Made by a program: the position numbers and the translations under genes. The notes under the pieces were generated by a model. The model ran no database searches. It had not been told where the DNA came from and worked only from the letters and a program-made list of their open reading frames with translations. From Chimaeribacter coloradensis (GTDB taxonomy: Bacteria; Pseudomonadota; Gammaproteobacteria; Enterobacterales; Enterobacteriaceae), in contig NZ_PJZH01000006.1 in NCBI RefSeq assembly GCF_002858715.1, forward strand, positions 105,042 to 169,041: DNA of 64,000 nucleotides, in the 5' to 3' direction. Of the stretch, positions 34,778-43,448 are shown in pieces. Each line of letters opens with the position of its first letter. The stretch's first letter is position 1.

Positions 34778-36853
34778 ATGAGAAAAGCCGTTCAGCGTTA
34801 TCTGTCGCTCCTTGCCCTGCTGGCCGGGAGCGCCACGGCGGCTGGGGCAGACACCTACCGCGTCGCCTTTATGCCGGATATCCACTTTCATGATGTATAT
34901 GGGCAGTTTGCCGACGGTGCTTTTACCGGCCTGAAAAACAGCAAAAGCGGCCGGTCGGCGGTGATCCGCACCATGTACGCCCAGTTGACCTCCACGCGGC
35001 TGTTTAATGAAAACTACTTCGCGCTGCGTGCCGCCCTGGATGACGCAGGCCGCAAAGGCATTACGCTGGTGGCGCTGCCGGGGGATTTCAGCGACGACGG
35101 GCAGTCGCTGCATCTGCGTGGCCTGGCTGCGCTGCTGCATGAGTATGAGCAGCGCTATGGGATGCGCTTTTTTGCCACACCGGGAAACCATGATCCCAAC
35201 CGCCCCTTTGATACCCCTGGCGGCGAAGCGGATTTCCTCGGCAAAGGGGGGCAGACCCAACGCATTTTTAGCCGTGGCGCAGAAGCGTGCCGGGGGTATG
35301 AGGGCGCGACCGCCGTGATTCACACCGGCGCGGGGCTGCCTACCCTGTGCAGCGAAGAGATGGCCAGCCGGGGTTATGAGTATGTGATGAACGCGATGGG
35401 GCCGTTCGGGCTTATGCCCCGCCCCACCGATCTCTACTGGGAAACTCCCTACTCCCGCTACACCCCACACACTTACCGTTATCAGGCGGCGTTGCAGGCC
35501 AGTGATTTCCGCCAGCGCCAGTACGAAATTTGCGCCCAGGGCACCGGGGGGAACTATAAGCAGCCGGGGTATGGCCCCTGTTTTACCGTGGCAGACAGCA
35601 GTTATCTGGTCGAGCCGGTTCCCGGCCTCTGGTTGCTGGCGGTGGATGCGAACGTCTACCTGCCCCGCGACAAGGCAGATGCCGCCCACCCCGGCGCGGC
35701 CGGTAATTTTTCCGGTTCGGGCGAGGCGGGTTATAACAACATGCTGACCCACAAACAGCAGACCATGGCCTGGATGGCTTCGGTCGTGCAGCGTGCCAAA
35801 GCGCAAAACAAAACGCTGGTGACATTCAGCCACTTCCCGATGGTGGAGTTTGATAACGGTGCCGCGCCGGAGATAGAGGCGCTGTTTGGCAAAGGGACGT
35901 TCCAGCTGGCGCGGGCGCCCCGTGAAGAGACCAGCTATGCGCTGGCGAAAACCGGCATCGGCATTCATGTAGGCGGGCATATGCACTTTAATGATACCGG
36001 CGTGCGCCGCTACCCGGACGGCAGCCAACTGGTGAATATCCAGGCACCGTCGCTGGCGGCCTATATCCCGGCCTATAAAATCCTGACTGTCACAAACCGC
36101 ACAGAGATAGCGGTTCAGACGGTGGTTCTGGAGAGCGTGCCGCGGTTCAATGAGCTGTTTGAACACTATCAGCAAGAGTGGGACACCCTGAACGCCAGCC
36201 ACTCGCCGCACCTCTGGAACAAGGCGATCCTCAAGGCTGAGAACTACGGGGCGTTTACCCGCTGGCATATCACCGAACTGACGCGCCTGCGTTTTCTGCC
36301 TGAAGAATGGCCGTGTGATATCCGCCAGATGCTGTTCAGCCTGAACGGCAAAGAGATGCTGATCCTGAGCCAGCTAAAGGGGGAGATAACCTACCGCGAG
36401 ATGCTGGGAAACGCGCCGCGCGCCGCCTCCGCGCAATGCACCCCCAACAAGCGGGATATCACCCGGCGCTACAGGCAGGAGAAGCCCGCGGCGTGGGAAC
36501 AGGCGCAGCAAAAAGCAGAAAATCTGGCGCAACAGGCGGGATTACGGCTGGCGGATTTCGCCCGCTGGACGGGGTTTGACCTGGCCGTGGATTTTTACCG
36601 CCTGCGTAATGCGGGTGAACTGGCGCTGCGGGATATCTCCGTGGCCCGGCTGAATCAATACCATCTGTTAACCGGCAGCCTGGCCGCCACCCTGCCGCCG
36701 GTGCCCGGCAAGATCAACGAGAAAAGCCCGTTCGACGCCGTGTTCCGCTTGCGGTTCGGCACGCTGTTCAGCGTGATGGAGAAATACCAGCACGGCCGGC
36801 CCAGCCGTGATTTCCGGGTCAGCCTGCAAAAGGGAGAGATCACCGCGCAGTAA
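34778..36853 (+). CDS. Exported calcineurin-like metallophosphatase
   Basis: A 691-residue protein with a Sec signal peptide (RKAVQRYLSLLALLAGSATAAGA). The di-metal phosphoesterase motifs are DIHFH near residue 34, GDFSDDG near 103, GNHDPN near 139, SHFP near 352 and GGHMHF near 402, all with the expected Asp, His and Asn ligands. The C-terminal third is of unknown type. It should be periplasmic. It follows the IIA gene after 42 bp, with a GGGAG site, and so appears to be the last gene of the PTS/mannosidase operon. One idea is that it removes a phosphate from a substrate before import. A terminator follows. Confidence 0.83.
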   Translation: MRKAVQRYLSLLALLAGSATAAGADTYRVAFMPDIHFHDVYGQFADGAFTGLKNSKSGRSAVIRTMYAQLTSTRLFNENYFALRAALDDAGRKGITLVALPGDFSDDGQSLHLRGLAALLHEYEQRYGMRFFATPGNHDPNRPFDTPGGEADFLGKGGQTQRIFSRGAEACRGYEGATAVIHTGAGLPTLCSEEMASRGYEYVMNAMGPFGLMPRPTDLYWETPYSRYTPHTYRYQAALQASDFRQRQYEICAQGTGGNYKQPGYGPCFTVADSSYLVEPVPGLWLLAVDANVYLPRDKADAAHPGAAGNFSGSGEAGYNNMLTHKQQTMAWMASVVQRAKAQNKTLVTFSHFPMVEFDNGAAPEIEALFGKGTFQLARAPREETSYALAKTGIGIHVGGHMHFNDTGVRRYPDGSQLVNIQAPSLAAYIPAYKILTVTNRTEIAVQTVVLESVPRFNELFEHYQQEWDTLNASHSPHLWNKAILKAENYGAFTRWHITELTRLRFLPEEWPCDIRQMLFSLNGKEMLILSQLKGEITYREMLGNAPRAASAQCTPNKRDITRRYRQEKPAAWEQAQQKAENLAQQAGLRLADFARWTGFDLAVDFYRLRNAGELALRDISVARLNQYHLLTGSLAATLPPVPGKINEKSPFDAVFRLRFGTLFSVMEKYQHGRPSRDFRVSLQKGEITAQ

Positions 36854-36900
36854 TGGATTAAACCGGCATTAAAGCAGTACCTGAAAGGCACCAAAAAGGC

Positions 36901-36933
36901 ACCAAAAAGGCACCATTAAGGTGCCTTTTTGGT
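36901..36933. terminator. Bidirectional terminator between metallophosphatase and rtcB
   Basis: ACCAAAAAGGCACC (36901-36914), loop ATTAA, GGTGCCTTTTTGGT (36920-36933); a perfect 14-bp stem with A and T tracts on both sides, serving two convergent genes. Direct repeats of GGCACCAAAAA precede it (36888-36914). Confidence 0.9.
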
Positions 36934-36938
36934 GTCAG

Positions 36939-38180
36939 TTATCCCTTCACGCACACCACCTGGCGCAGCGTATGCACAATCTCCACCAGCGAAGATTGCG
37001 CCGCCATCACCGCATCAATGTCTTTATAGGCCATCGGGATTTCATCGATCACTTCGCTGTCTTTCCGGCACTCGACATGGGCGGTCGCGCGGATCTGGTC
37101 TTCAACGCTGAAGCGTTTTTTGGCTGCCGTACGGCTCATGGTGCGCCCGGCCCCGTGGCTGCATGAGCAGAAACTCTCTGCATTCCCCAGGCCCCGGACG
37201 ATAAAACTCTTCGCGCCCATTGAGCCGGGAATAATCCCCATCTCCCCTTTTTGCGCCGACACCGCGCCCTTGCGCGTCACCAGCACCTCTTCCCCAAAAT
37301 GTTTCTCACGCTGCACATAATTATGGTGGCAGTTCACCGCCTCCTGCTGGGTGAGAAAAGGCTTAGGGACGACGGTTGACAGCGCCGCCAGCACCCGCGA
37401 CATCATCACCTCCCGGTTATGGCGGGCGAAATCCTGCGCCCAGCCCACGGCGGCCATATAGTCATCAAAATGGCGGCTGCCCTCTTCGAAATAGGCGAGA
37501 TCGCGGTCCGGCAGGTTGGCGATATGGCGCTGCATATCCTTCTGCGCCAGCGCAATAAACAGCGTGCCGATGGCATTGCCGACCCCGCGTGACCCGCTGT
37601 GCAGCATCACCCAGACCCGCTGCTGCTCATCCAGGCAGACTTCGATAAAGTGGTTGCCGGTGCCGAGCGTGCCGAGGTGCTGGTGGTTATTGGTTTTCAA
37701 CAGTTGCGGGTAGTTATCCGTCAAACGTTTAAAGCGTGGGGCGAGCCTGGCCCAGTGGCTGTCTACCTCCTGCGGGGTGCGGTCCCAGGCACCTTTATCC
37801 CGTTTGGAGCGCGCCGTGGTGCGCCCGTGCGGCACCGCCTGTTCAATGGCGCTGCGCAGCCCGGCGAGGTTGTCCGGCAGGTCGGCTGCCGTCAGCGAGG
37901 TGCGCACTGCAATCATCCCGCAGCCGATGTCCACGCCCACCGCCGCCGGGATAATCGCCCCGCGGGTCGGGATCACGCTGCCGATGGTGGAGCCTTTGCC
38001 CAGATGCACATCCGGCATCACCGCCAGGTGTTTAAAGATGAACGGCATTTTCGCCGTGTTCTGTAACTGCGCCCGCGCTTCCGGTTCAACGGGCACGCCC
38101 TGCGTCCACATTTTTACCGGCGCGCCGCCGGGGGTGGAGAGCAGTTGGATCGGGTCGTGCGGATTCTTGCTCATCGTCAT
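36939..38180 (-). CDS. rtcB: RtcB-family RNA ligase
   Basis: A protein of about 413 residues, close to E. coli RtcB (408). It joins RNA 2',3'-cyclic phosphate or 3'-phosphate ends to 5'-OH ends using GTP and Mn2+. Manganese ligands are seen in VGVDIGCGM (Asp and Cys), GTGNHFIE and LHSGSRGVG. The guanylylated His is in CSHGAGR, followed by MSR. The start is one of ATG 38180 or ATG 38174; neither has a strong site. The usual partners rtcA and rtcR are not adjacent, so regulation differs from the E. coli sigma-54 operon. Confidence 0.93.
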   Translation of the reverse strand: MTMSKNPHDPIQLLSTPGGAPVKMWTQGVPVEPEARAQLQNTAKMPFIFKHLAVMPDVHLGKGSTIGSVIPTRGAIIPAAVGVDIGCGMIAVRTSLTAADLPDNLAGLRSAIEQAVPHGRTTARSKRDKGAWDRTPQEVDSHWARLAPRFKRLTDNYPQLLKTNNHQHLGTLGTGNHFIEVCLDEQQRVWVMLHSGSRGVGNAIGTLFIALAQKDMQRHIANLPDRDLAYFEEGSRHFDDYMAAVGWAQDFARHNREVMMSRVLAALSTVVPKPFLTQQEAVNCHHNYVQREKHFGEEVLVTRKGAVSAQKGEMGIIPGSMGAKSFIVRGLGNAESFCSCSHGAGRTMSRTAAKKRFSVEDQIRATAHVECRKDSEVIDEIPMAYKDIDAVMAAQSSLVEIVHTLRQVVCVKG

Positions 38181-38308
38181 CACTCATCGAAAGGATCAGG
38201 TGGCGCACGTTGTGCAGGCCACAGAGTAAGGATAATCCTGAAATGCACAATGGGAGAGGCATCCTGTTGAGATAGCCGCTAAAAGCGCGCAACATGGTAT
38301 CGAAAAGG

Positions 38309-38330
38309 CCTTATTTTAGTACCAAAAAGG
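38309..38330 (+). repeat. Left 22-bp inverted repeat flanking the beta-lactamase gene
   Basis: Exact reverse complement of 39291-39312. It contains a TTAGTACCAA palindrome (38316-38325, site 5 of the dispersed set) and is followed by GAGCCTTTTT, which looks like a shortened version of the hairpin beside the right copy. Confidence 0.8.
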
Positions 38331-38372
38331 AGCCTTTTTGATGCATTTTTTACACTTAAAAGGAACTCAGGA

Positions 38373-39266
38373 ATGAAATTGATTTCACATTATCGCCGCA
38401 CCCTGTTGCTGGCAGCCGGGCTGGCACTGTCCGGCGCGCTCTTTCCCGCCTCAGCGGCGACCAGCACGCTGGCAGCCCGGCTCGCCGATCTGGAGCACAG
38501 CGCCAACGGGCGGCTGGGTGTGACCCTCATCGATACCGGCAACCAACAGGCGATCAGCTACCGGGGTGATAAGCGCTTTGCGATGGCAAGCACCTTTAAA
38601 GTGCTGCTGGCGGGGGCGGTGTTGCAGCGCAGCGTTGCCCAGCCGGGGTTACTGGAAAAACGTATCCGTTACGATCGCGCCGTGCTCCAGAGCTATTCCC
38701 CGGTGACCGGCAAACATCTGGATGACGGCATGACGATAGCGGAACTCTGCGCGGCGGCGATTGAGTGGAGTGACAACACGGCGGCCAACCTGTTGCTGAC
38801 CGAACTCGGCGGGCCGCAGACCATTACCCGCCTGGCGCGCAGTTTGCACGATGACAAAACGCGCCTTGACCGTTGGGAGCCGGAATTGAACACCGCCATT
38901 CCCGGCGACGAACGCGACAGCTCCACGCCGCAGGCGATGGCGCACAACCTGCAAAAACTGGCATTGGGGGATGCCTTGCCGCCCGCGCAACAGCAGCAAC
39001 TGATCGCCTGGCTGAAAGGCAGCCAGACCGGCGCGAAAACTATCCGGGCCGGGGTGCCGGCAGGCTGGGAAGTCGGGGATAAAACCGGCTCCGGGGAGTA
39101 CGGCACCACCAACGATCTGGCAATTATCTGGCCACCGCACGGCAAGCCGCTGGTGCTGGCGCTCTACTTCACGCAACAAAAAGCGGATGCGCAGGCCCGC
39201 CGGGATGTGCTGGCAACCGCCACCCGCTGGGTGCTGAAAGCACGGGAAGAAACAGCATCAAAATAG
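38373..39266 (+). CDS. bla: Class A beta-lactamase
   Basis: A 297-residue periplasmic serine beta-lactamase with a signal peptide (RRTLLLAAGLALSGALFPASA). All class A elements are intact: MASTFK with the nucleophile Ser70 and Lys73, SDN at 130, WEPELN with Glu166, and KTGSGEYG at 234. Ser at position 237 (KTGSG) occurs in cefotaxime-hydrolysing groups such as CTX-M and environmental enterobacterial enzymes, so an extended spectrum is possible but not proven. No ampR-like regulator is adjacent. A CAGGA site precedes the ATG. The gene is bracketed by perfect 22-bp inverted repeats. Confidence 0.95.
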   Translation: MKLISHYRRTLLLAAGLALSGALFPASAATSTLAARLADLEHSANGRLGVTLIDTGNQQAISYRGDKRFAMASTFKVLLAGAVLQRSVAQPGLLEKRIRYDRAVLQSYSPVTGKHLDDGMTIAELCAAAIEWSDNTAANLLLTELGGPQTITRLARSLHDDKTRLDRWEPELNTAIPGDERDSSTPQAMAHNLQKLALGDALPPAQQQQLIAWLKGSQTGAKTIRAGVPAGWEVGDKTGSGEYGTTNDLAIIWPPHGKPLVLALYFTQQKADAQARRDVLATATRWVLKAREETASK

Positions 39267-39270
39267 CATT

Positions 39271-39296
39271 AAAAAGGCACCTTAAAGGTGCCTTTT
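39271..39296. terminator. Terminator after the beta-lactamase gene
   Basis: AAAAAGGCACCTT (39271-39283) pairs with AGGTGCCTTTTT (39285-39296) almost without a loop. It is A/T-flanked on both sides and lies between the convergent beta-lactamase and NTF2-like genes. Confidence 0.85.
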
Positions 39297-39312
39297 TGGT
39301 ACTAAAATAAGG
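39291..39312 (-). repeat. Right 22-bp inverted repeat flanking the beta-lactamase gene
   Basis: Exact reverse complement of 38309-38330. It contains TTGGTACTAA (39296-39305, site 6 of the dispersed set) and overlaps the end of the terminator stem. Confidence 0.8.
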
Positions 39313-39325
39313 TAAAATTACATCA

Positions 39326-39703
39326 TTAAACGATCGGGGTTTCGTGCAAGTGTTGCCATTGCAGCCCGGCCTCTGACTCACAGAAGACCACCGTCGAGCG
39401 GCGCAGATGCGCGGCCTGGCCGGGCAGTTGTTGGCGCTCCCGGTAGCTCACCACCGCCCCGCCGGGCCACCCGGCGATCAGGCGCATCGCCTCAATCCCA
39501 ATCGTCAGCCCCGGCCGTGCGCCGCGTTGCGCTGAGAAAAAAGCCGCCAGCGCCGGTTTATCCAGTTCGCCGCCGCTCAGGGTAATCATCGAAAAATCTT
39601 CCGTAAAATAGCCCAGCAGCGCGGGCAGGTCGCCCTCGCCCCGGCCGAGCCACTGTTCAATGGCGATATGCAGGTCAATGACCTGCTGAAAATAGGCGTT
39701 CAT
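39326..39703 (-). CDS. NTF2-like (DUF4440/SnoaL-type) protein
   Basis: A 125-residue small alpha+beta protein with the NTF2-like pattern: helical N terminus (YFQQVIDLHIAIEQWL), LLGYFTEDFSMITLSG, and beta strands ending in STVVFCESEAGLQWQHLHET. Proteins of this fold bind small hydrophobic molecules or act as isomerases. Its start overlaps the stop of the MFS gene by 4 bp (ATGA), so the two are translationally coupled. The function is not predictable beyond that. Confidence 0.7.
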   Translation of the reverse strand: MNAYFQQVIDLHIAIEQWLGRGEGDLPALLGYFTEDFSMITLSGGELDKPALAAFFSAQRGARPGLTIGIEAMRLIAGWPGGAVVSYRERQQLPGQAAHLRRSTVVFCESEAGLQWQHLHETPIV

Positions 39704-41082
39704 ACATTCTCCTTGGATAACGCAATCCGCTGCACCGTGCCGCGGTTATCAATTCGCAGGGCGCGCAGCAGCGGGAAAAGGGCGCTGACGGCGACCAGAC
39801 AAAAACAGCTGTGGTAAGCACGCACCGTGCCGAGATGCTGTTGCAGCAGACTGAATAACAGGCTGACCCCCGTCACGCCCAGGCAGAAGCTGAGCTGGCG
39901 GTTAATGTTCCACAGGGCGCTGGCCTCCGCCAGCAGAGTATCGGGCACCGTCAAAAAGGCGCTGCTCTGGGCGGTGCTGCTGCACAGGCTGCCGCCCAGC
40001 CCCATCAGCGCATAGGCCGCCACTAACAGCGGGTGCTGGCCGGCGTGGTCAATCTGCGCCAGCAGCAGCATCCCCGCGCCTTGCGCCAGGCACCCGGCCA
40101 CCAGCAGCGGGCGCGGCCCCAGGCGGTTAAACAGCCTGCCGGTGGTGGCTATCGCGATAAACGCGCCCAACGCCCAGGGGACCATCATCGCCCCGGCCTG
40201 CGCAGCCGTCATCGCCAAGTCATTCTGCAAAAACAGCATCGCGACCAGGCTCACGCCCATAAACAGGCCGGGGATCGTCTGATAGATCAGCATCGCCATC
40301 CGCAGCAGCGGATCATGCAGCAGCGCCGGGGCCAGCAGCGGCCGCGGGTGGGTGCGGCAGTGGCGAAGCCCGGCGGCCAGCAGCAGCGCACCGGCGGCGG
40401 CCAGCGCCCAGGGCTGCCAGCGCAGGGCGTGCTGCGCTATCCCGGTCAGGCCAAGCAGCAGCAGCGCCAGGGCCACACTGAAGATGAGCAGGCCGCGTTT
40501 ATCCAGCGGTGCGCGTTCCCCCGTGGGCGGGGAAGGGCGTAACGTGCAGGCCGCGAGGCACAGCGTCAGCAGCGACAGCGGCAGACTGGCGAAAAAGAGA
40601 CCGCGCCAGCTGACATGGTCGGCGAGCAGGCCGCCCAGCACCGGGGAGAGGGCAGGGGCCAGCAGCCCCACCAGCATAATAGCGGCAGACAACCGCGCCC
40701 GCTGATGGGGCGGGTAAAGGCGGTAGGCCAGCGTCTGCCCGACCGGGATCAGCAGCCCGCCGCCCAGCCCCTGAATAACCCGCCAGCCGATCAGCGACTC
40801 AATGTGCGCCGCGCTGCCGGCACCCAGGGTAGCCAGGGAGAACAGGGCCAGCGATAACAGCATGATCCGCTGCGCATCCAGCCGCTGCATCAGCCAGGCG
40901 CTGAGCGGGATCACCACCGTCAGCCCCAGCATGTAGCCGTTGCTGACCCAGGCGAGCTGCGCCAGGGAGGCGTGTAACGCCCGCCCGATAGCCGGGTACG
41001 CCACCCCGGCGCTGAACAGGGTGATCAGATCGATAAAAAAGCCTGACAGATAGATAACGGCGACAACGGTGCGATAGGGCAT
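39700..41082 (-). CDS. MFS drug-efflux transporter (DHA2/EmrB-QacA type)
   Basis: A 460-residue polytopic membrane protein with about 12-14 helices. IGRALHASLAQLAWVSNGYMLGLTVVIPLSAWLMQRL covers the end of helix 1 and helix 2 of the DHA2 drug:H+ antiporters, followed by motif A and GWRVIQGLGGGLLIPVGQTL (motif C region near residue 105). I chose the ATG at 41082 because of an AGGAGG site directly upstream; an in-frame start 20 codons earlier lacks one. It is coupled to the NTF2-like gene and divergent from a LysR gene, its likely regulator. Confidence 0.87.
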   Translation of the reverse strand: MPYRTVVAVIYLSGFFIDLITLFSAGVAYPAIGRALHASLAQLAWVSNGYMLGLTVVIPLSAWLMQRLDAQRIMLLSLALFSLATLGAGSAAHIESLIGWRVIQGLGGGLLIPVGQTLAYRLYPPHQRARLSAAIMLVGLLAPALSPVLGGLLADHVSWRGLFFASLPLSLLTLCLAACTLRPSPPTGERAPLDKRGLLIFSVALALLLLGLTGIAQHALRWQPWALAAAGALLLAAGLRHCRTHPRPLLAPALLHDPLLRMAMLIYQTIPGLFMGVSLVAMLFLQNDLAMTAAQAGAMMVPWALGAFIAIATTGRLFNRLGPRPLLVAGCLAQGAGMLLLAQIDHAGQHPLLVAAYALMGLGGSLCSSTAQSSAFLTVPDTLLAEASALWNINRQLSFCLGVTGVSLLFSLLQQHLGTVRAYHSCFCLVAVSALFPLLRALRIDNRGTVQRIALSKENV

Positions 41083-41240
41083 GGGGCCTCCTGTAACGGG
41101 CGGCCAGTGTAGCGCCGGGCGGGCGGCGGCATAACAGCGCACCCGGCGATCAGAGTGTTAACGGATTTTTGACAATCGCGGCAACCACAGCAAAGATGCC
41201 GGGTTATGCTGCAAACTTTTTCCAACGGAAGGATGGACGG

Positions 41241-42146
41241 ATGTTGAATTTGCAACGGCTGGCGATATTTGTGGCGGTGGTTGAGGCGGGGAGCTTTACC
41301 ACGGCCGCGTTGTCTCTGGGCCAGACCCGCGCCGCAGTAAGCGCCAACCTCAAACAGCTGGAGCAGGAGTTGGGCGTGGCGCTGCTGACGCGCAGCACGC
41401 GGCGGCTGGCGCTGACCGAGGCCGGGGGCCGGTTTTATGATCACAGCCGTCAACTGCTGCACGCGGCAGAGGTGGCGCTGGACGCGGTGCGCCGCGACCA
41501 CCAGGGGCTGGAGGGGACGCTGCATGTCGCCAGCACGCCGGAGTACGGCGCGCACGCGGTGGTGCCGGCGCTGGCGGCGTTTGCCCGCCGTCACCCGCGT
41601 TTACGCATCCGCCACAGCGCCTCGTCGCGCCACACCGATCTGATCGCCGCCCGCGTGGATGTGGCTATCCGGCTCGGCAGTCTGCATGACTCCAGCCACC
41701 ATGCGGCGCTGATTGGCCGCTTTCCGATCCTGCCGGTGGCCTCACCGGAGTATCTGGCGCGCCACCCGGTGCGGGATCTCGCCGGGCTGGCCCGGGCGCA
41801 CTGGGTGGCCCATGCGCGCCTGCCTTCCCCGCTCAGCTGGCCGGTGACCACGCCGCAGGGCGAGGCCGTGTTGTTCGAGGCAGAGGGCGGGGCGGCCCTG
41901 ACAGCGGACAGCGCAGCCGCCCTGCTGGCCTTCGCGCTGCAGGGTGCCGGGGTGGCACTGCTGCCGGCATGGCTGGTGCAGCCGCTGATTGAGCAGGGCC
42001 GTCTGACCGTGCTGCTGCCCGGTCACCGCTTCCCGGAGCAGGGCATTTCAGCGCTCTACCCGAATACCCGCCACGTCCCGGAAAAAGTCCGGGAGTTTAT
42101 CGATTTCCTGAAAGGCTGGGTGAAAAGCGAGCAGGTTAAGGCGTAA
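41241..42146 (+). CDS. LysR-family regulator divergent to the MFS pump
   Basis: A 301-residue LysR protein of the AaeR/PgrR-like subgroup. The helix-turn-helix lies at about residues 1-60 (SFTTAALSLGQTRAAVSANLKQLEQ), followed by the effector domain (DVAIRLGSLHDSS, LPVASPEYLARHP). The ATG at 41241 is chosen for its GGAAGGATGGACGG site and because the family starts at this Met-Leu-Asn; the open frame extends 24 codons upstream. It is transcribed away from the MFS gene across 158 bp and probably controls it. A strong hairpin follows the stop. Confidence 0.87.
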   Translation: MLNLQRLAIFVAVVEAGSFTTAALSLGQTRAAVSANLKQLEQELGVALLTRSTRRLALTEAGGRFYDHSRQLLHAAEVALDAVRRDHQGLEGTLHVASTPEYGAHAVVPALAAFARRHPRLRIRHSASSRHTDLIAARVDVAIRLGSLHDSSHHAALIGRFPILPVASPEYLARHPVRDLAGLARAHWVAHARLPSPLSWPVTTPQGEAVLFEAEGGAALTADSAAALLAFALQGAGVALLPAWLVQPLIEQGRLTVLLPGHRFPEQGISALYPNTRHVPEKVREFIDFLKGWVKSEQVKA

Positions 42147-42150
42147 AAAC

Positions 42151-42182
42151 GGCACCCTATTGGTACTAATAGGGTGCTTTTT
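42151..42182 (+). terminator. Terminator with TTGGTACTAA at its centre (site 7)
   Basis: A 26-bp near-perfect palindrome (42152-42177, one mismatch) of GCACCCTATTGGT and its complement, followed by T6. The centre is TTGGTACTAA (42160-42169). It ends the LysR transcript and marks the left border of the second accessory block. Confidence 0.82.
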
Positions 42183-42401
42183 TAATACTGGAATGGTGCG
42201 GTGAATTATATTTTCCTGCTATCAACGTGTATCCGGATCACAGAGGGTTCGGTCGCGCTGCCCGCTCAACACTGATGTCATTTACCGCGGTTCACAATCC
42301 GCTTTGAACTGAAAACCGCTTTGCCGGACCTGCGCTGTGCCGGACGCGGGCATTGGTTTATGCCAATCTGTTCAGGTGGGTAACGTTAAAAGGGAAAAAT
42401 A

Positions 42402-43334
42402 CTAATCAGTGATTTCTGCCAGCGACTTCTTCTTCAAAGCATAGCGTCGTGGCGAACAGCCAATGAGCCGTCGGAACGCTGTACTGAATGCAGCTTCTGA
42501 TTCATAGCCCAGTGACAGGGCAATCCTGGAGACAGATTCAGTGCCACGGGTAAGCCGGTCACATGCCAGCATCATCCTCCATCGTGTCAGATACTCAATA
42601 GGCGACGCGCCGGATATGCTTTTGAACCTGAGCGCGAACCTGGACCGGGACATCCCGGCCTTTTGCGCAAGTGCCGGCAAGGTCCATCGGCTGCCTGGGC
42701 TCGTATGAATGGCGCTAATGGCCGCCGCGATCCTTTCATCACTCAGTGCAAACAGCCAGCCGGCCCCGTTTCCCATGCCGTGAGCGAGATAAAGCCGTAG
42801 CGCCTGAACCAGCATCAAATGAGCAAGATGCTGTATCACGAGCCTGGCACCGGGCTGATCTCCGAAAAGCTCTTGTCGCATACGCTCGAGGGCCCACCGC
42901 AGACCTTCCTTATCATCCTCGTCACGGAGCCGGATGATGGCCGGCATTGACCCGAGCAGGATGTTGATATGTTCGCCGGCGAATCCGAAGTGACCGCCAA
43001 GCATTGTCGTTTCCCCCCCGCCGTTCACTGTCGCGATGCCGCCGTTCCAATCTTCTTCGGGCAGGGTGGTGATGCTGACCGGCACGGCAGCCAGGTCTTG
43101 AGCAATCAGGAACCGACGCCCGTTCGGTAACAGGACGCAATCACCGGCCTCCAGCCTTACCGGTGCTTGCCCGCTGTCGACGGCTATCCAGGCGCTGCCG
43201 GAGACGAGGGCAAAATATTTGAGGCCAGCATGTTTCTCGAACTGAAGCGCCCATTTCCCACCGAAGTCAAATCCCCCCGCGATGCAGGTTTCCGGCTTCA
43301 ACAGTGAGAGAACATCGGATAGAGGATCGGTCAT
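42402..43334 (-). CDS. AraC-family regulator with cupin sensor domain
   Basis: A 310-residue AraC protein of the Cupin_6 type. The N-terminal cupin occupies about residues 5-190 (PLSDVLSLLKPETCIAGGFDFGGKWALQF), and the C-terminal double helix-turn-helix about 210-305 (WTLPALAQKAGMSRSRFALRFK, then IALSLGYESEAAFSTAFRRLIG). I chose the ATG at 43334 since the family starts with this sequence; the frame is open for 30 more codons. It is divergent from the EthD-like gene and probably its regulator. Confidence 0.83.
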   Translation of the reverse strand: MTDPLSDVLSLLKPETCIAGGFDFGGKWALQFEKHAGLKYFALVSGSAWIAVDSGQAPVRLEAGDCVLLPNGRRFLIAQDLAAVPVSITTLPEEDWNGGIATVNGGGETTMLGGHFGFAGEHINILLGSMPAIIRLRDEDDKEGLRWALERMRQELFGDQPGARLVIQHLAHLMLVQALRLYLAHGMGNGAGWLFALSDERIAAAISAIHTSPGSRWTLPALAQKAGMSRSRFALRFKSISGASPIEYLTRWRMMLACDRLTRGTESVSRIALSLGYESEAAFSTAFRRLIGCSPRRYALKKKSLAEITD

Positions 43335-43448
43335 TACAGGGACTATCTCGAAAGTAATAGGGATAAACGAGCATAGTTTGTCTCTGCTTTCGTGGCTATC
43401 CTTTGTCAAAGCAGCTGCATTCACTCATCAACATCAGAGGACAGTTTC

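Noticed and set aside
36888..36914. Three direct copies of GGCACCAAAAA, possible CRISPR-like repeat
   Set aside because: The repeats abut without spacers and belong to a terminator stem; no array or cas gene is present.
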